Part shown: piece after piece, positions 1 through 7,941 of the stretch | Numbering within the stretch: the stretch's first letter is position 1 | How the letters are laid out: each line of letters opens with the position of its first letter | Virus record (IMG/VR): IMGVR_UViG_3300035156_000099 | Coordinates: 1-60,741 of that record | Strand: one strand, 5' to 3' | DNA: 60,741 nt | DNA from: a virus | Program-made: the position numbers and the translations under genes | The notes under the pieces: generated by a model | What the model was told of the DNA's origin: nothing | What the model saw: the letters and a program-made list of their open reading frames with translations, nothing else | Databases searched by the model: none

Positions 1-42
1 ACCTTCAACCCCATCAACCTTCATAAACGCATCAAATGACAT
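1..42 (-). CDS. Start of Hcp-like type VI secretion protein (partial, host gene)
   Basis: Only the first 14 codons are inside the window; they read MSFDAFMKVDGVEG on the minus strand. This resembles the N-terminus of Hcp, the hexameric tube protein of type VI secretion systems (family pattern M-x-F-D-A-x-x-K-x-D-G). An AGGGAG ribosome binding site lies about 5 nt before the ATG at 42. The gene is host DNA outside the prophage. The identification rests on a very short stretch, so it is tentative. Confidence 0.45.
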   Translation of the reverse strand, partial: MSFDAFMKVDGVEG

Positions 43-330
43 AAAAGCTCCCTGCTTTTCAAAACGTCAGACGTGAAACCTTACCTTCGATATTGCTCGT
101 CTGCCAGCGTCCAGACTGTCCTTAGCCCACGAATCAGAAGGCTCCCACAGGTCGCCCTAAAATATAAACATTCCTGGGGCCAGCGCCGGCGTCGAGGTAT
201 ATCCGCCACTAAGCCATGGCCGAGTTTTTGTCGAGAGCGAGTCAAACCACACACTGCTCAGCAGTGACGCAGAAACAGCCTGAGGATGATAACTATCGCC
301 ATGCTCCCGCTATTCCAAACGCCAGAAACG
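43..330. other. Host intergenic region upstream of the Hcp-like gene
   Basis: No convincing gene is seen on either strand. The short open frames here lack ribosome binding sites and family resemblance. The promoter and leader of the Hcp-like gene should lie here, but I see no clear promoter hexamers. Confidence 0.5.
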
Positions 331-364
331 AAAAAGCCCCAGAAGCAAAACTTCTGGGGCTTTT
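331..364 (-). terminator. Original tRNA-Ser terminator (bidirectional hairpin)
   Basis: A perfect 10-bp stem (336-345 with 351-360, arm GCCCCAGAAG) has a 5-nt loop. It is flanked by AAAAA on the left and TTTT on the right, so it works in both directions. It sits just past the 3' end of the displaced tRNA fragment and was presumably the terminator of the tRNA before integration. Confidence 0.8.
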
Positions 365-370
365 CAAATA

Positions 371-434
371 ATGGCGGAGAGATAGGGATTTGAACCCTAG
401 GTACTGTCGCCAGTACAACGGATTTCGAATCCGT
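371..434. repeat. attL: displaced 3' fragment of tRNA-Ser(CGA)
   Basis: The 64 bp are identical to 60676-60739. Read on the minus strand they hold the anticodon arm (loop TTCGAAA, anticodon CGA), variable arm, T arm and acceptor 3' strand ending CCA. The sequence to the right (TTTTTCTCTC) is phage DNA, so the fragment has no 5' half and cannot be functional. Confidence 0.95.
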
Positions 435-527
435 TTTTTCTCTCAATAGACATTGGGGCGATATCGCTAATACCCTTTGAGGGCCTCATTTTAAACGTGT
501 TTTTGGACATCACCTTTCCACATGATT

Positions 528-556
528 TGGGGGAATCATTCCCCCACTTTTCCCCC
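528..556. other. Candidate integrase arm-type sites, left side
   Basis: TGGGGGAAT and ATTCCCCCA form a 9+1+9 palindrome at 528-546. It runs into TTCCCCCACTTTTCCCCC (539-556). The last 18 bp match 60611-60628 on the other side of the prophage at 16 of 18 positions. Paired similar elements on both phage arms fit integrase arm-binding sites of a lambda-type intasome. This is inferred from position and repetition only. Confidence 0.5.
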
Positions 557-582
557 TGCCTCCTACGGCGTCCTGCCGACGA

Positions 583-891
583 TCACAAAACCCTTACCAG
601 CTTACTGCCGTCGAAATACTGGGTCCCGGCCTCACGATCACATTCAGGCCGCACAAACAGCCCCAGCCGATAGCCCTCCTCCAACTCCAGCAATCCCCAC
701 TCCATTGCGGCATCACTGATCTCAAGCATGTCGGATAGCTCGCCGGCATCGACCTGGTACCGCTGATACGCGAGGTTCGCCAGCGCACGCAGTTTGGCGC
801 ACTGACCCTCAGGACTGGTAACCAGCTCGAATCGGTCCTCGACTGCCACCTTCCATTCAGCCAGCGGATCGGAGACGTGCTTGTCACTCAA
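583..891 (-). CDS. Phage hypothetical protein, 102 aa
   Basis: Starts at a TTG (MSDKHVSDPLAEW...) that overlaps the end of the upstream gene (stop 884) by 8 nt, which suggests coupled translation. It is acidic and helical, with no recognised domain. It is the last leftward gene before the phage's left end. With 884-1180 it forms a two-gene unit reading away from the LexA box at 1202. Function unknown. A reader needing an ATG start will not find one upstream. Confidence 0.65.
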   Translation of the reverse strand: MSDKHVSDPLAEWKVAVEDRFELVTSPEGQCAKLRALANLAYQRYQVDAGELSDMLEISDAAMEWGLLELEEGYRLGLFVRPECDREAGTQYFDGSKLVRVL

Positions 892-1180
892 AGCGGCACC
901 ACCACGATTGGAAGTAGAACGCCTCGCCCACCTGCTCGATGCCTGTGACGTTCATGCCCTGAGTGCCCATGCTCGTTACGCTGGCATCCAGCAGCCTTGG
1001 CAAAGCATCCGGCGCGTGACCGACGCTGTTCAAAATGAAAGCCTCCCGCGTGATCCGGCCAAGCGCGGAGCACTGCGATTCGACGATCTGCACGTCTCCC
1101 CTGAGCGGCGGGATCTTGCTGAGCTGTTCTTTCGGCACGGCGACGCCCATCTGGCGGCGCGGAGTGATGAGGACGTACAT
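884..1180 (-). CDS. Phage hypothetical protein, 98 aa, SOS-box adjacent
   Basis: Begins MYVLITPRRQMGV with ATG at 1180 and ends QSWWCRFE. No domain was recognised. The start lies only 22 nt from a LexA box (1202-1217), so it is probably SOS-controlled together with the divergent SRAP gene. It is followed by an overlapping small gene (583-891). The ribosome binding site is weak. Its place in a DNA-damage block is the only clue to function. Confidence 0.7.
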   Translation of the reverse strand: MYVLITPRRQMGVAVPKEQLSKIPPLRGDVQIVESQCSALGRITREAFILNSVGHAPDALPRLLDASVTSMGTQGMNVTGIEQVGEAFYFQSWWCRFE

Positions 1181-1201
1181 GGGATGATTCGCTTGCGGTA
1201 G

Positions 1202-1217
1202 CTGTATATGCGTACAG
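1202..1217. promoter_or_regulatory. LexA box between divergent genes
   Basis: CTGTATATGCGTACAG fits the CTG-N10-CAG LexA consensus with strong TATA-rich flanks. It lies between a leftward gene (start 1180) and the rightward SRAP gene (start 1277), so one site could control both. Confidence 0.8.
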
Positions 1218-1276
1218 TTAACTAAGCGGCACGGTTGTGGTCAACACTGTATAAGCCGATTTGCGACAGGTGACCT

Positions 1277-1995
1277 ATGTGCGGACGCTACTCAATCTAC
1301 GAGCCGATGGACCATTACCTCAAGGAGCTCGCGCCAGAGCAGTTGGTCATCAACGGGTGCGATCTCTGGCCGATCGAGCGCTACAACGTCGCGCCGACGA
1401 CTCGCGTCGAGATCATCCGGCCGTCCTCGGCCGGCCGGATGATCTCGACAAGGTGCGGTGGGGATGGTCACCGTTCTGGGCGAAAGGTGAAGGGAAGCGC
1501 CCCGCTCCGATCAACGCCAGGGTCGAGACGGTGCTCACCGGGAAGTACTTCAAGCAGCTATGGCCGCAGGGTAGAGCGCTGGCGCCGGCGAACGGGTGGT
1601 TTGAATGGGTGAAGGATCCGGACGACCCGAAGAAAAAGCAGCCCTATTTCATCAGGCTGAAGGAAGAAGGCCCGATGTTCTTCGCCGCGCTCGCGGAAGT
1701 GCATCAGGGGCTTGAGCCCGACCCGCAGGACGGCTTCGTGATCATCACCGCCGACAGCGATCAGGGAATGGTCGACATCCACGACCGCCGCCCAGTGGTG
1801 CTAAGCCCCGAGCAAGCCCGGGAATGGGTCGATCCGGAGACGACGCCGGAACGCGCCGCCGAGATTGCCAAAGAGTGCTGCTGGCCCACCGAGGAATTTA
1901 CGTGGTTTGAGGTGAGCAAGGACGTCGGCAATGTGCGGAATCAGGGCGCGCATCTGATCACGCCCCTCTACGACACGCCCGAGGACAAGACCTGA
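1277..1995 (+). pseudogene. SRAP-domain (YedK/HMCES-type) protein, frameshifted
   Basis: SRAP proteins use Cys2 to form a covalent crosslink with abasic sites in single-stranded DNA. The start MCGRYSIYEP (ATG 1277, AGGTGA upstream) keeps Cys2 and the ERYNVAPTTR motif. Near 1425-1440 the reading frame changes: the next conserved block, DKVRWGWSPFWAK, and the rest (ANGWFEWVKDPDD, DIHDRRPVVL) are in the frame one base back. This matches a single-base deletion in a G/C-rich stretch; a sequencing error is equally possible. Without the shift the protein would be about 239 aa, normal for the family. The LexA box at 1202 fits a DNA-damage role. The gene converges on the holin gene, with stop codons adjacent. 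Confidence 0.85.
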
Positions 1996-2586
1996 TTATT
2001 TGTCGGGCTTTGTCACAGTGCCGGGCGCGACAGCGAAGTCCGTGATCGTCGCATTCTGCTTCTGCGATTCTTTCGTCATGCCGAACCAGAAGCCCATAAC
2101 CTGCTTGAGTTCGCCAAACCACAGACCGATGACCGTGCCTACGGTGAGGCTGGCAGTTGGGTCAGTCAGGATCTCCTTGTTCCAGCCCATGAAGACCGCG
2201 CCAATGATCAGCAACGTGCCGAGCAGAATGACGAGCGTGACCGTGGGCCGGATGAAGTCTCGCGGTTGTTGTGCCGCCAGCTTTCGCGCGCTGTCCCGGT
2301 CGGCTGCCTCGGCGGCGTACTGGGCGGCTTCGGCCTGAAGGCGGTTGTTCTCTGCGGTCACTGCAAGCTGCTGCAGCTGGACCTTGGCGTTCACCTGCAG
2401 CTCCTGAATCTTCACCAGGGCGTCAGGGTTGCCGGCCAGCGCGGCATTCACCGATTCAGGATCAGCCTGCACATTCAGGGCGCTGGCCACTAGAGCGCCT
2501 ACCGCCGCGCCAGCCGGGCCGCCGAGTAGCGTGCCTACCATTGGCGCTGCCCTACCAACCAAATTGCCTACGTCTGACCAGTTCAT
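1996..2586 (-). CDS. Holin-like protein (3TM GTA-type family)
   Basis: 196 aa starting MNWSDVGNLVGRAAP at an ATG that overlaps the endolysin stop (ATGA), so translation is coupled. It has an N-terminal glycine/alanine-rich membrane-like segment (about 8-38), a charged Ala/Gln coiled coil (about 60-105), and two hydrophobic helices near 118-137 and 145-170. This layout matches the three-TM holin family known from gene transfer agents. The role would be to permeabilise the inner membrane and let the neighbouring GH108 endolysin reach peptidoglycan. The in-frame ATG 18 nt upstream lacks the overlap and is less likely. Confidence 0.75.
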   Translation of the reverse strand: MNWSDVGNLVGRAAPMVGTLLGGPAGAAVGALVASALNVQADPESVNAALAGNPDALVKIQELQVNAKVQLQQLAVTAENNRLQAEAAQYAAEAADRDSARKLAAQQPRDFIRPTVTLVILLGTLLIIGAVFMGWNKEILTDPTASLTVGTVIGLWFGELKQVMGFWFGMTKESQKQNATITDFAVAPGTVTKPDK

Positions 2587-3101
2587 GCGTCCACCGCTCC
2601 GCATTGAAGGTTGCCGGCCACCCGGTTCATCCAGCCTTTGCCGTATGTGGCGAAGGTGGACAGTTTGGTCACGAACAGGATGCGCTCGGCATTCAGTCGC
2701 ATGATCACGTCAGTCACGGACATAGCGTTCACCGCTGCAATCGACATGGGGCCAATCTGTCCGTCATCAGCGACGCCGGCCGCACGTTGAAGCATGCGTA
2801 CCGCGTTACCGTTGCCGTTGTTCATCGCAATGTCGAAAAGCTGATACGCGATGGCTGGCGCGTATTGGTCGCCCTTCGCCCGGTCCCAGAAGTCGCGCTT
2901 GTAGATGGCCTTCGCCTGATCGACCGTCAGGTTCTTGATGTCGAGGTCGGGATAGGACATCGCCGAGATGCCGAACTTCGTCCCGCGCAGCTCGCCCTGA
3001 TTGATGATGCCGGTGGTCCAGTTGCCGCGGTCCTGCGGGTCAGCGCCGAAGCCGCCCTCATGACCGATTACCCGTTCAAACGCCAGATCGAATCCGGTCA
3101 T
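2583..3101 (-). CDS. Endolysin, glycosyl hydrolase family 108
   Basis: 172 aa. The N-terminus FERVIGHEGGFG carries the EGG motif of GH108 muramidases, with Glu15 as likely catalytic residue. The C-terminal half (AYQLFDIAMNNG...AAGVADDGQIGP) matches the peptidoglycan-binding part seen in these lysins. A good GGAG ribosome binding site precedes ATG 3101. The gene overlaps the holin by 4 nt. It has its own upstream copy of the bipartite late element (3143-3166) and follows a terminator, so lysis genes may form a separate transcription unit. Confidence 0.9.
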   Translation of the reverse strand: MTGFDLAFERVIGHEGGFGADPQDRGNWTTGIINQGELRGTKFGISAMSYPDLDIKNLTVDQAKAIYKRDFWDRAKGDQYAPAIAYQLFDIAMNNGNGNAVRMLQRAAGVADDGQIGPMSIAAVNAMSVTDVIMRLNAERILFVTKLSTFATYGKGWMNRVAGNLQCGAVDA

Positions 3102-3116
3102 GATTTATCTCCAGAC

Positions 3117-3143
3117 AAAAAGAAGCCCGCTCGTAAGCAGGCT
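3117..3143 (-). terminator. Rho-independent terminator before the lysis genes
   Basis: Minus-strand stem AGCCTGCT / AGCGGGCT (one G-U pair) with loop TACG, followed by TCTTTTT. It ends the tail-fibre unit. Its left arm overlaps the downstream end of the late element at 3143-3166. Confidence 0.7.
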
Positions 3144-3166
3144 CTGTGACTGGTTGCTGGCGTCCA
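3143..3166 (-). promoter_or_regulatory. Bipartite late element, copy 1
   Basis: TGGACG, 12 nt, CACAGA on the minus strand, with AACCAGT directly before CACAGA. It lies about 42 nt before the endolysin start. It is one of eight related elements; see the finding on the family. Confidence 0.6.
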
Positions 3167-3170
3167 GCGG

Positions 3171-3623
3171 TTAAACGGTTTCGGAAGGCTCTTCAGACTC
3201 ACCGTCCGTCGTGAGCGATGCGTTCGGGATCAGCGCTTTGAGGCGGGTGATCTCGGCGTTGGCGGCGGCGAGGTCCTGCGTGACAGTCTGGATCTGCGCC
3301 TGTGCTTTGCTGAGATCGCCGGTCAGTGCGCCGGACTTGCTCTGCTCGGCAGACAGCGCGGCAGAGAGCACCTGGTTCTGGATGATGTTCTGGGCGTTAA
3401 CCGTGCCAAGCACGTCGGCCAGCTTGGTGCCGGACTCGGTGTCCAGTGTTGCCAGCTGCTCGGGCGTCTCGATGGTGCTGCTGAGCAACTTACCATCTTT
3501 CAGCAGCTGCGTGATCTTCGTCTGGCTCGCGCCGATCAGTTTCCCCTTGTTTGGGTCTACCTCACCAAACCGCAACAGCACTTCGTAGAGGAAGGTTTGC
3601 TCTTCGTAAACTGGAATAGCCAT
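3171..3623 (-). CDS. Hypothetical coiled-coil virion-region protein, 150 aa
   Basis: Starts MAIPVYEEQTFLYEVLLRFG 3 nt after the tail-fibre stop. The middle (about 75-130) is a heptad-rich Ala/Gln coiled coil (SAALSAEQSKSGALTGDLSKA...), and the C-terminus is acidic. No family was recognised. Placement directly after the fibre gene suggests a fibre chaperone or accessory protein, but nothing in the sequence proves this. Confidence 0.65.
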   Translation of the reverse strand: MAIPVYEEQTFLYEVLLRFGEVDPNKGKLIGASQTKITQLLKDGKLLSSTIETPEQLATLDTESGTKLADVLGTVNAQNIIQNQVLSAALSAEQSKSGALTGDLSKAQAQIQTVTQDLAAANAEITRLKALIPNASLTTDGESEEPSETV

Positions 3624-3626
3624 GGA

Positions 3627-5270
3627 TTAGCTCACTGTCGTGGTGGTGTTGAGGATTTGCCAGACTGTCCCATTTGAGCGGCAACGCTTTGAACCGCCGG
3701 TGGCATTGGTCACATCGATCTCGTAGCCGGTGTAGGTGGCGGCCGATGGGAGCGTGGTCAGTGTGTATTGGCCGATAAGCACAGGCCCGCTGAAGTTGCC
3801 CAACACCCCGTTTATGCCAGCAAATCTGGCTGCCTGAGTCCCAACGTTTCTGACGTTATTTCCCGGCGGAACAATGTCGGCCGATATCGTCAGGATGTCG
3901 TTTGTAAGATCCAGCTTTATCGGTTGAAAGTTGGGAGCGAGTCCTCCGAACCCTGAAACCCTTTTCTGGAACTGCAACGTGTTGTCATCCAGCACCACGT
4001 AGAGACTATAGGACCCGCCTACCTCGTCCAGCCAGAATCCTGGCGCCGTGGATTGAAAGCCAGTGTATTGACCGGTAAAGACCTTGATGTTGGCGATGGA
4101 CTCATTTCCCGTGAGCCCTACCTTAGTGTTGATCGCCGTCTGCTGCGCCGTGCTTACAGGCTTGTTCACATCCGACGTGTTGTCGACGTTGCCGAGGCCG
4201 ACGTCAGCCTTCGCCAAAACAACATCGCCCGTGCGAGTCGCGACAGAGGTAACGGCGTTCACCTGTGCGCCAGTCTGCACCCCTGCCAGCTTTGTTTTCT
4301 CGGTTGTGGTGTAGTCCTCAGTCGAGAGCTGCTTACCGGTGACCTTGTCGACCTTCGTGCCCTGGAGTTTGCCCAGCGCAGTCAGGATCGTGTCCGCAGC
4401 GGTTACTGCGCCGACGGACGAGGCAAAGCCAGCCAGCGCGGTACCGAGCACACGCACAGCGGTGAAGTAGAGGTTCGTCGTGCCTTCAGGAACGTTGTCG
4501 GTCGTGCCGGGCGAGGCCACCAGCTGAATATAGGTGCTCCCCGACCAGCGATATTCGCGGTTAGTGTCCAGCGCGATGTAGATCTTGCCGGTTTCGCCTG
4601 TCGCAGGGAAAGCCGCAAGGTTCGCGAACTCGAGTACATCGTCGACGTAGCTCGGCAGGTAGGCGGAAGCAATCTTGCTGTCTGAGCCGAGGGGCGCGAC
4701 GCCGTTGGCAGCACCGACGGAACTGGTCTGGACCTTGTCGGTGTTGGCGGCCTTGGCCCGGGCGTCCGTGTAGTAGAGGTTTGTGGTGCCTTCGGGCAGG
4801 CCGTCGGTGCTGGTCGGTCCAGATCCGCTTTCAATAACGGCGCGACCGCTCTTCCGCTGGTACCAGACACATTTCCAAATGTTGGTGTCGTCTACGTTTC
4901 GAAACTTCGCTGTATCGCCAGGCTGCGTAACGATGTCTGCGCCGCCAGGAAGAATGATCCGAGAGGTGTTTGCCAGCACCACTGAGCTGTTGAACTCGAC
5001 CTCACGCGTGTTGCCCTGCGTCCCGTTACCGAGAAAAGTAAGCTGTCCGCTGCCATCAATGAAAACGGTATTCGCGGCTGCGCTATCTATCGTCACCGTC
5101 TGGGCGCCAGACGCGCCGATAGTCATGCTTACTGGTACAGCTTCATTGATCGGTCCGGTCATCTTGACCGAGCCGTCTTTCTTAAAATCTCCTGCACCGG
5201 CCAAGGTGTCGCCCGCCGGCAACTGGACGTTCTGGCCTCCTACACGAACCAGCGGCCTGCGGGCGGCCAT
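3627..5270 (-). CDS. Tail fibre / tail spike protein
   Basis: 547 aa, rich in Thr/Ser/Gly/Val, typical of trimeric beta-fibres. Two copies of a fibre repeat are visible, LPEGTTNLYYTDAR (about 157) and VPEGTTNLYFTAVR (about 260), a motif common in phage tail fibres. The ADVGLGNVDNTSD segment (about 355) is another hallmark of tail fibres. The C-terminal third (from about 400) is divergent and probably holds the receptor-binding tip. Start ATG 5270 overlaps the upstream stop (TGATG). It acts at adsorption and host recognition. Confidence 0.88.
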   Translation of the reverse strand: MAARRPLVRVGGQNVQLPAGDTLAGAGDFKKDGSVKMTGPINEAVPVSMTIGASGAQTVTIDSAAANTVFIDGSGQLTFLGNGTQGNTREVEFNSSVVLANTSRIILPGGADIVTQPGDTAKFRNVDDTNIWKCVWYQRKSGRAVIESGSGPTSTDGLPEGTTNLYYTDARAKAANTDKVQTSSVGAANGVAPLGSDSKIASAYLPSYVDDVLEFANLAAFPATGETGKIYIALDTNREYRWSGSTYIQLVASPGTTDNVPEGTTNLYFTAVRVLGTALAGFASSVGAVTAADTILTALGKLQGTKVDKVTGKQLSTEDYTTTEKTKLAGVQTGAQVNAVTSVATRTGDVVLAKADVGLGNVDNTSDVNKPVSTAQQTAINTKVGLTGNESIANIKVFTGQYTGFQSTAPGFWLDEVGGSYSLYVVLDDNTLQFQKRVSGFGGLAPNFQPIKLDLTNDILTISADIVPPGNNVRNVGTQAARFAGINGVLGNFSGPVLIGQYTLTTLPSAATYTGYEIDVTNATGGSKRCRSNGTVWQILNTTTTVS

Positions 5271-5785
5271 CAGAGCACCACGTAATCGTAGTCGTCGGTA
5301 TCCAACTCAGTCGCACTCAGAGCCACGCCGATTTTCTGGTCGATGCTGCCCGCTGTTGCGGTGGTCGAGTCCAGTGCGGGTGTAATCACGCCGCCGGCGG
5401 TGCCGAGGTAATACGTCGAACCGATGGTCAGGCCGGTGAGCTGACTGTTCACACCGTCGAGGTCGTAAGCGGCACCGGTAGCGGCCGATGCTACGGCGGC
5501 CAACACGTAGCCGTGGGCAGGTCGGCCGTTGGAGTTGTCGGCCAGTCGCATGTTCAGCGCCCCGGCGTTCAGGTAGAAGTTGACGAGCTTGCCGGCAGCA
5601 ATGGCCTCACTGGCGGGCATGGATCGGCTGGCAGGCCCGGCGCCGGCGTTGTAAAGCGTCGGATCAAACTTGCCGTCTGCACCAAGCGCGGGAATCTTGC
5701 CTGCATCCGCTGCACCTGCCGAAGAGACGATAGGCGTGTACTGCTGGTTCTGGCCGTTTACCCGGCGAAGGACTTTGTCTACCAC
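5270..5785 (-). CDS. Structural protein, probable fibre/decoration accessory, 171 aa
   Basis: GTG start with an AGGAGA site; it begins MVDKVLRRVNGQNQQYTPI. The body is Ala/Gly-rich with beta patterns (LTGLTIGSTYYLGTAGGVITPAL) that resemble the C-terminal beta domains shared by many phage capsid-decorating and fibre-associated proteins. Lies between the fibre gene and another small structural gene with overlapping or near-overlapping ends. Exact role unknown. Confidence 0.65.
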   Translation of the reverse strand: MVDKVLRRVNGQNQQYTPIVSSAGAADAGKIPALGADGKFDPTLYNAGAGPASRSMPASEAIAAGKLVNFYLNAGALNMRLADNSNGRPAHGYVLAAVASAATGAAYDLDGVNSQLTGLTIGSTYYLGTAGGVITPALDSTTATAGSIDQKIGVALSATELDTDDYDYVVL

Positions 5786-5794
5786 GTGAATCTC

Positions 5795-6265
5795 CTACGC
5801 CAGAAGAACTGGCTCATTGAGGTCGATATAAAGGCGGGTCGCGCTGGTCGCGAAGCCGATGATGAAGTCCCAACCAGAGGTTGGCGGGGTTTGAGTGAGG
5901 GTTCCGTTCGGTCCGCACCAGACATGACCCTCAGCCCACGACCACGCCGCGTCATCCACGAAACCTTGCGTCTGGATGGTGATGTCGGTGCCGATGGATG
6001 CGGAGGTAAGCGCGAGACCAAGTGCTTGATACACAGCCTCGGTCGTCGGGTTGACTGGATGAACAAGCTGCTGGCTTTCGAAGACGATGCGCAGAGCACT
6101 GATCGTCTCGCCGGCGGTACGAACAATGGTCTGCACGCCACCGCCCGAGTCAGTGCCCGGACGACCAGGTGCGCCACGCTGACCGACCATGATCGTGAAG
6201 GCGCCGCCGTACTCGCGCCGGACAAGGCAGTCCGCTTCGCCCTGCACCACGAATGCGGAGTTCAC
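5795..6265 (-). CDS. Phage structural protein with short collagen-like stretch, 156 aa
   Basis: GTG start at 6265 overlaps the upstream stop (GTGA). A short Gly-X-Y run (GQRGAPGRPGTD, about 28-39) resembles the collagen-like linkers found in phage fibres. The rest is beta-rich with an aromatic segment (AAWSWAEGHVWCGPNGTL). Probably a small fibre or distal tail component; inferred from neighbours. Confidence 0.65.
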   Translation of the reverse strand: MNSAFVVQGEADCLVRREYGGAFTIMVGQRGAPGRPGTDSGGGVQTIVRTAGETISALRIVFESQQLVHPVNPTTEAVYQALGLALTSASIGTDITIQTQGFVDDAAWSWAEGHVWCGPNGTLTQTPPTSGWDFIIGFATSATRLYIDLNEPVLLA

Positions 6266-6867
6266 CGGGTGACCTCTTCGCCGATCTTGACCTTGCTGAT
6301 CGCCGTTACCGGATAGACGTCACCGCTCGGAGTGATGAGCTCCAAGTCATAGACGCCGCGCGCCCAGGTGATGGCCGCCGTTGTGGAAGGCGAAAGACGT
6401 ACGACCAGCGCCGCAAGGCTGATATCGATGTCGATTTCGCCGTCCGGAACGGTCAAGGGATCGGAGGTGAGGGTAAGCAGGATGGAGCCGCCAATGCGGT
6501 CCCGGATCTGCATTCGGGCCGAGCAACCGGTGAGATCGAACGGGCGGTGGAAGATGACCGAACCACTGGGCACGAATGGGCGCCAGTTATCTGCGCGCAC
6601 CGAGTTCAGCTCGATCGTGTCGCCGCTCACAGCGGTGGAGATGAGGTAATCGCCTTCAGCTGTGTTCAGCTCTTCAGGCTGGCGAACGCTTTCAATGCTG
6701 ATCGGCCAGCCGTCAGGGATACCGTGGCTTGCAACAGTGAGACGGACAGGCGCAACGCTGGGCAGGCCAGAGATTGGCAGGTAGACCCGCTCAGGCTCGG
6801 CGTACCGATACATGAACTCGAAGGTCTTGCCTCGCGTGATTGTGATGTCGACGACGGGGGCGCCCAT
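6262..6867 (-). CDS. Tail/baseplate-type structural protein, 201 aa
   Basis: MGAPVVDITITRGKTFEF... The C-terminal half (CSARMQIRDRIGG... to GVYDLELITPSGDVYPVT...EEVTR) shows the pattern of small phage tail proteins that end in YDLEl-x-x-P-x-G...EVTR. It starts 29 nt after a late element (6896-6919) and leads the fibre cluster. Start supported by a ribosome binding site (AGGAG) before ATG 6867. Confidence 0.68.
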   Translation of the reverse strand: MGAPVVDITITRGKTFEFMYRYAEPERVYLPISGLPSVAPVRLTVASHGIPDGWPISIESVRQPEELNTAEGDYLISTAVSGDTIELNSVRADNWRPFVPSGSVIFHRPFDLTGCSARMQIRDRIGGSILLTLTSDPLTVPDGEIDIDISLAALVVRLSPSTTAAITWARGVYDLELITPSGDVYPVTAISKVKIGEEVTR

Positions 6868-6895
6868 GGAAATCTCCTGAGATTTCCGGTGAGCG

Positions 6896-6919
6896 TATGT
6901 GACTGGATTGGGAGGGGAA
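6896..6919 (-). promoter_or_regulatory. Bipartite late element, copy 2
   Basis: TTCCCC, 12 nt, CACATA, with AATCCAGT before CACATA, 28 nt upstream of the gene at 6867. The left hexamer is the weakest match among the eight copies. Confidence 0.65.
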
Positions 6920-6946
6920 GTGCCCTATAGCCGCTATGCCAGGCTA

Positions 6947-7231
6947 TCAATCACAAGACATGCGACTGTTGTTGTAGCCGTAGGCCTGGCAGTCGAAATG
7001 CGTCTTCGGGGGCGGCTGATACTGAGGAGCCTGCCTGATAATCACAACCGGTGGCGGCTGTTCGATTCCTGCGGCGATTCTGGCCTGACGTTCCGCGCGG
7101 GCGCGATCTACAGCTTCGCGGCGCTGCTTCTCGATACCCATTGAGCTGGTGCTGTCGGGAATGATTGTCAGCGTGCCGGCAGTGGCAGTGGCGCTCGCCA
7201 GCGCAAGGCAGATAAGAAGGATGTATTTCAC
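6947..7231 (-). CDS. Small secreted protein with signal peptide, 94 aa
   Basis: Start chosen at GTG 7231 because AAGGATCAGG precedes it and because the protein then opens with a classic signal peptide (MKYILLICLALASATATAG). The mature part has an Arg/Glu helix (EKQRREAVDRARAERQARIA), a proline-rich segment (EQPPPVVIIRQAPQYQPPP) and two cysteines near the C-terminus. It looks periplasmic and unlike virion genes. Upstream repeats at 7272-7378 suggest separate control. Possible lysogenic conversion gene; function unknown. Confidence 0.6.
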   Translation of the reverse strand: MKYILLICLALASATATAGTLTIIPDSTSSMGIEKQRREAVDRARAERQARIAAGIEQPPPVVIIRQAPQYQPPPKTHFDCQAYGYNNSRMSCD

Positions 7232-7271
7232 GACCTGATCCTTGTCGATGGTGGGCGGCACAGTACGGATG

Positions 7272-7378
7272 CCAGTTATCACCACTATCGGCACGACGGT
7301 TTGGTTCTGAAGCCTGAAGCCTGAAGCCCAGTTATCACGTTTATCATGACAACTGGGCAACTGTGGTGATAATCACCA
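7272..7378. promoter_or_regulatory. Repeat and dyad cluster upstream of the secreted-protein gene
   Basis: CCAGTTATCAC occurs at 7272-7282 and 7328-7338, each followed by NNNTATC. The second copy is closed by an inverted CCCAGTT/AACTGGG pair (7327-7333, 7351-7357). A 15-bp dyad, TGGTGATAATCACCA, is at 7364-7378. All contain a TTATCAC or GTGATAA core, as expected for repeated operator sites. The binding protein is unknown. Confidence 0.45.
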
Positions 7379-7482
7379 TGGTTCAGCATTTGGATTGAGT
7401 AGCGAGGTTCCGTCCCAGGCGGCGACGGAACCTGCCAACACGCTCAGCGGGTTAGGAGTGTTATGACTGGGCGTAAAACCCG

Positions 7483-7941
7483 CTAGCAATACCCATCAGC
7501 TTTTCTAGCCTCGACGATCTGACGAACCTGATCCTGAGTAAAGACTAATGCCTCCTGATAACCGCTAGATGCAGTTCGTGCTCGCTTTGGCTTGAAGCCA
7601 AGCTTCAGCACATATCGTCTCGCAGCGCTTCTGTCCATCTTCAGCATTTCAGCAAGCTGCTTTAGCGATGTCATCCCTTTGGTCGGGGAGCTGATTGCGA
7701 CCGGCGTGCTCGATTCTGCTGGCTTTTGATTCAGATGGACGGTGGACAGGAATGAGGTTGCGCCTGATAGCCATGCAACAAACATCGCATCGGTAACCTC
7801 CCTACCCAGTCCATCCTCCCAGATGCTGTAATAAAAGGTCAGCTCCTGAATTAGCAGGCCGTGAGGCGGCGTACAGATGCAGTGTCCAGCCAGGACGCCC
7901 TCGTAGTGGATCTTCTTAAATTCCTCTGCCGACAAGCTCAT
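7483..7941 (-). CDS. HTH-containing hypothetical protein, 152 aa
   Basis: Start ATG 7941 overlaps the antirepressor stop (ATGA), so it is made from the same transcript. The N-terminal half (LIQELTFYYSIWEDGLGREV) is of unknown type. The C-terminal region (about 90-125, MTSLKQLAEMLKMDRSAARRYVLKLGFKP) has a helix-turn-helix pattern. A regulatory partner of the arc/ant immunity module is plausible, but no family was recognised. Confidence 0.6.
   Translation of the reverse strand: MSLSAEEFKKIHYEGVLAGHCICTPPHGLLIQELTFYYSIWEDGLGREVTDAMFVAWLSGATSFLSTVHLNQKPAESSTPVAISSPTKGMTSLKQLAEMLKMDRSAARRYVLKLGFKPKRARTASSGYQEALVFTQDQVRQIVEARKADGYC

Noticed and set aside
1246-1268. CTGTATAAG...CGACAG as a second LexA box
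   Set aside because: Arm spacing is much longer than the CTG-N10-CAG rule.
2271-3149. Plus-strand 292-codon open frame
   Set aside because: Antisense to holin and endolysin, both clearly recognised on the other strand.
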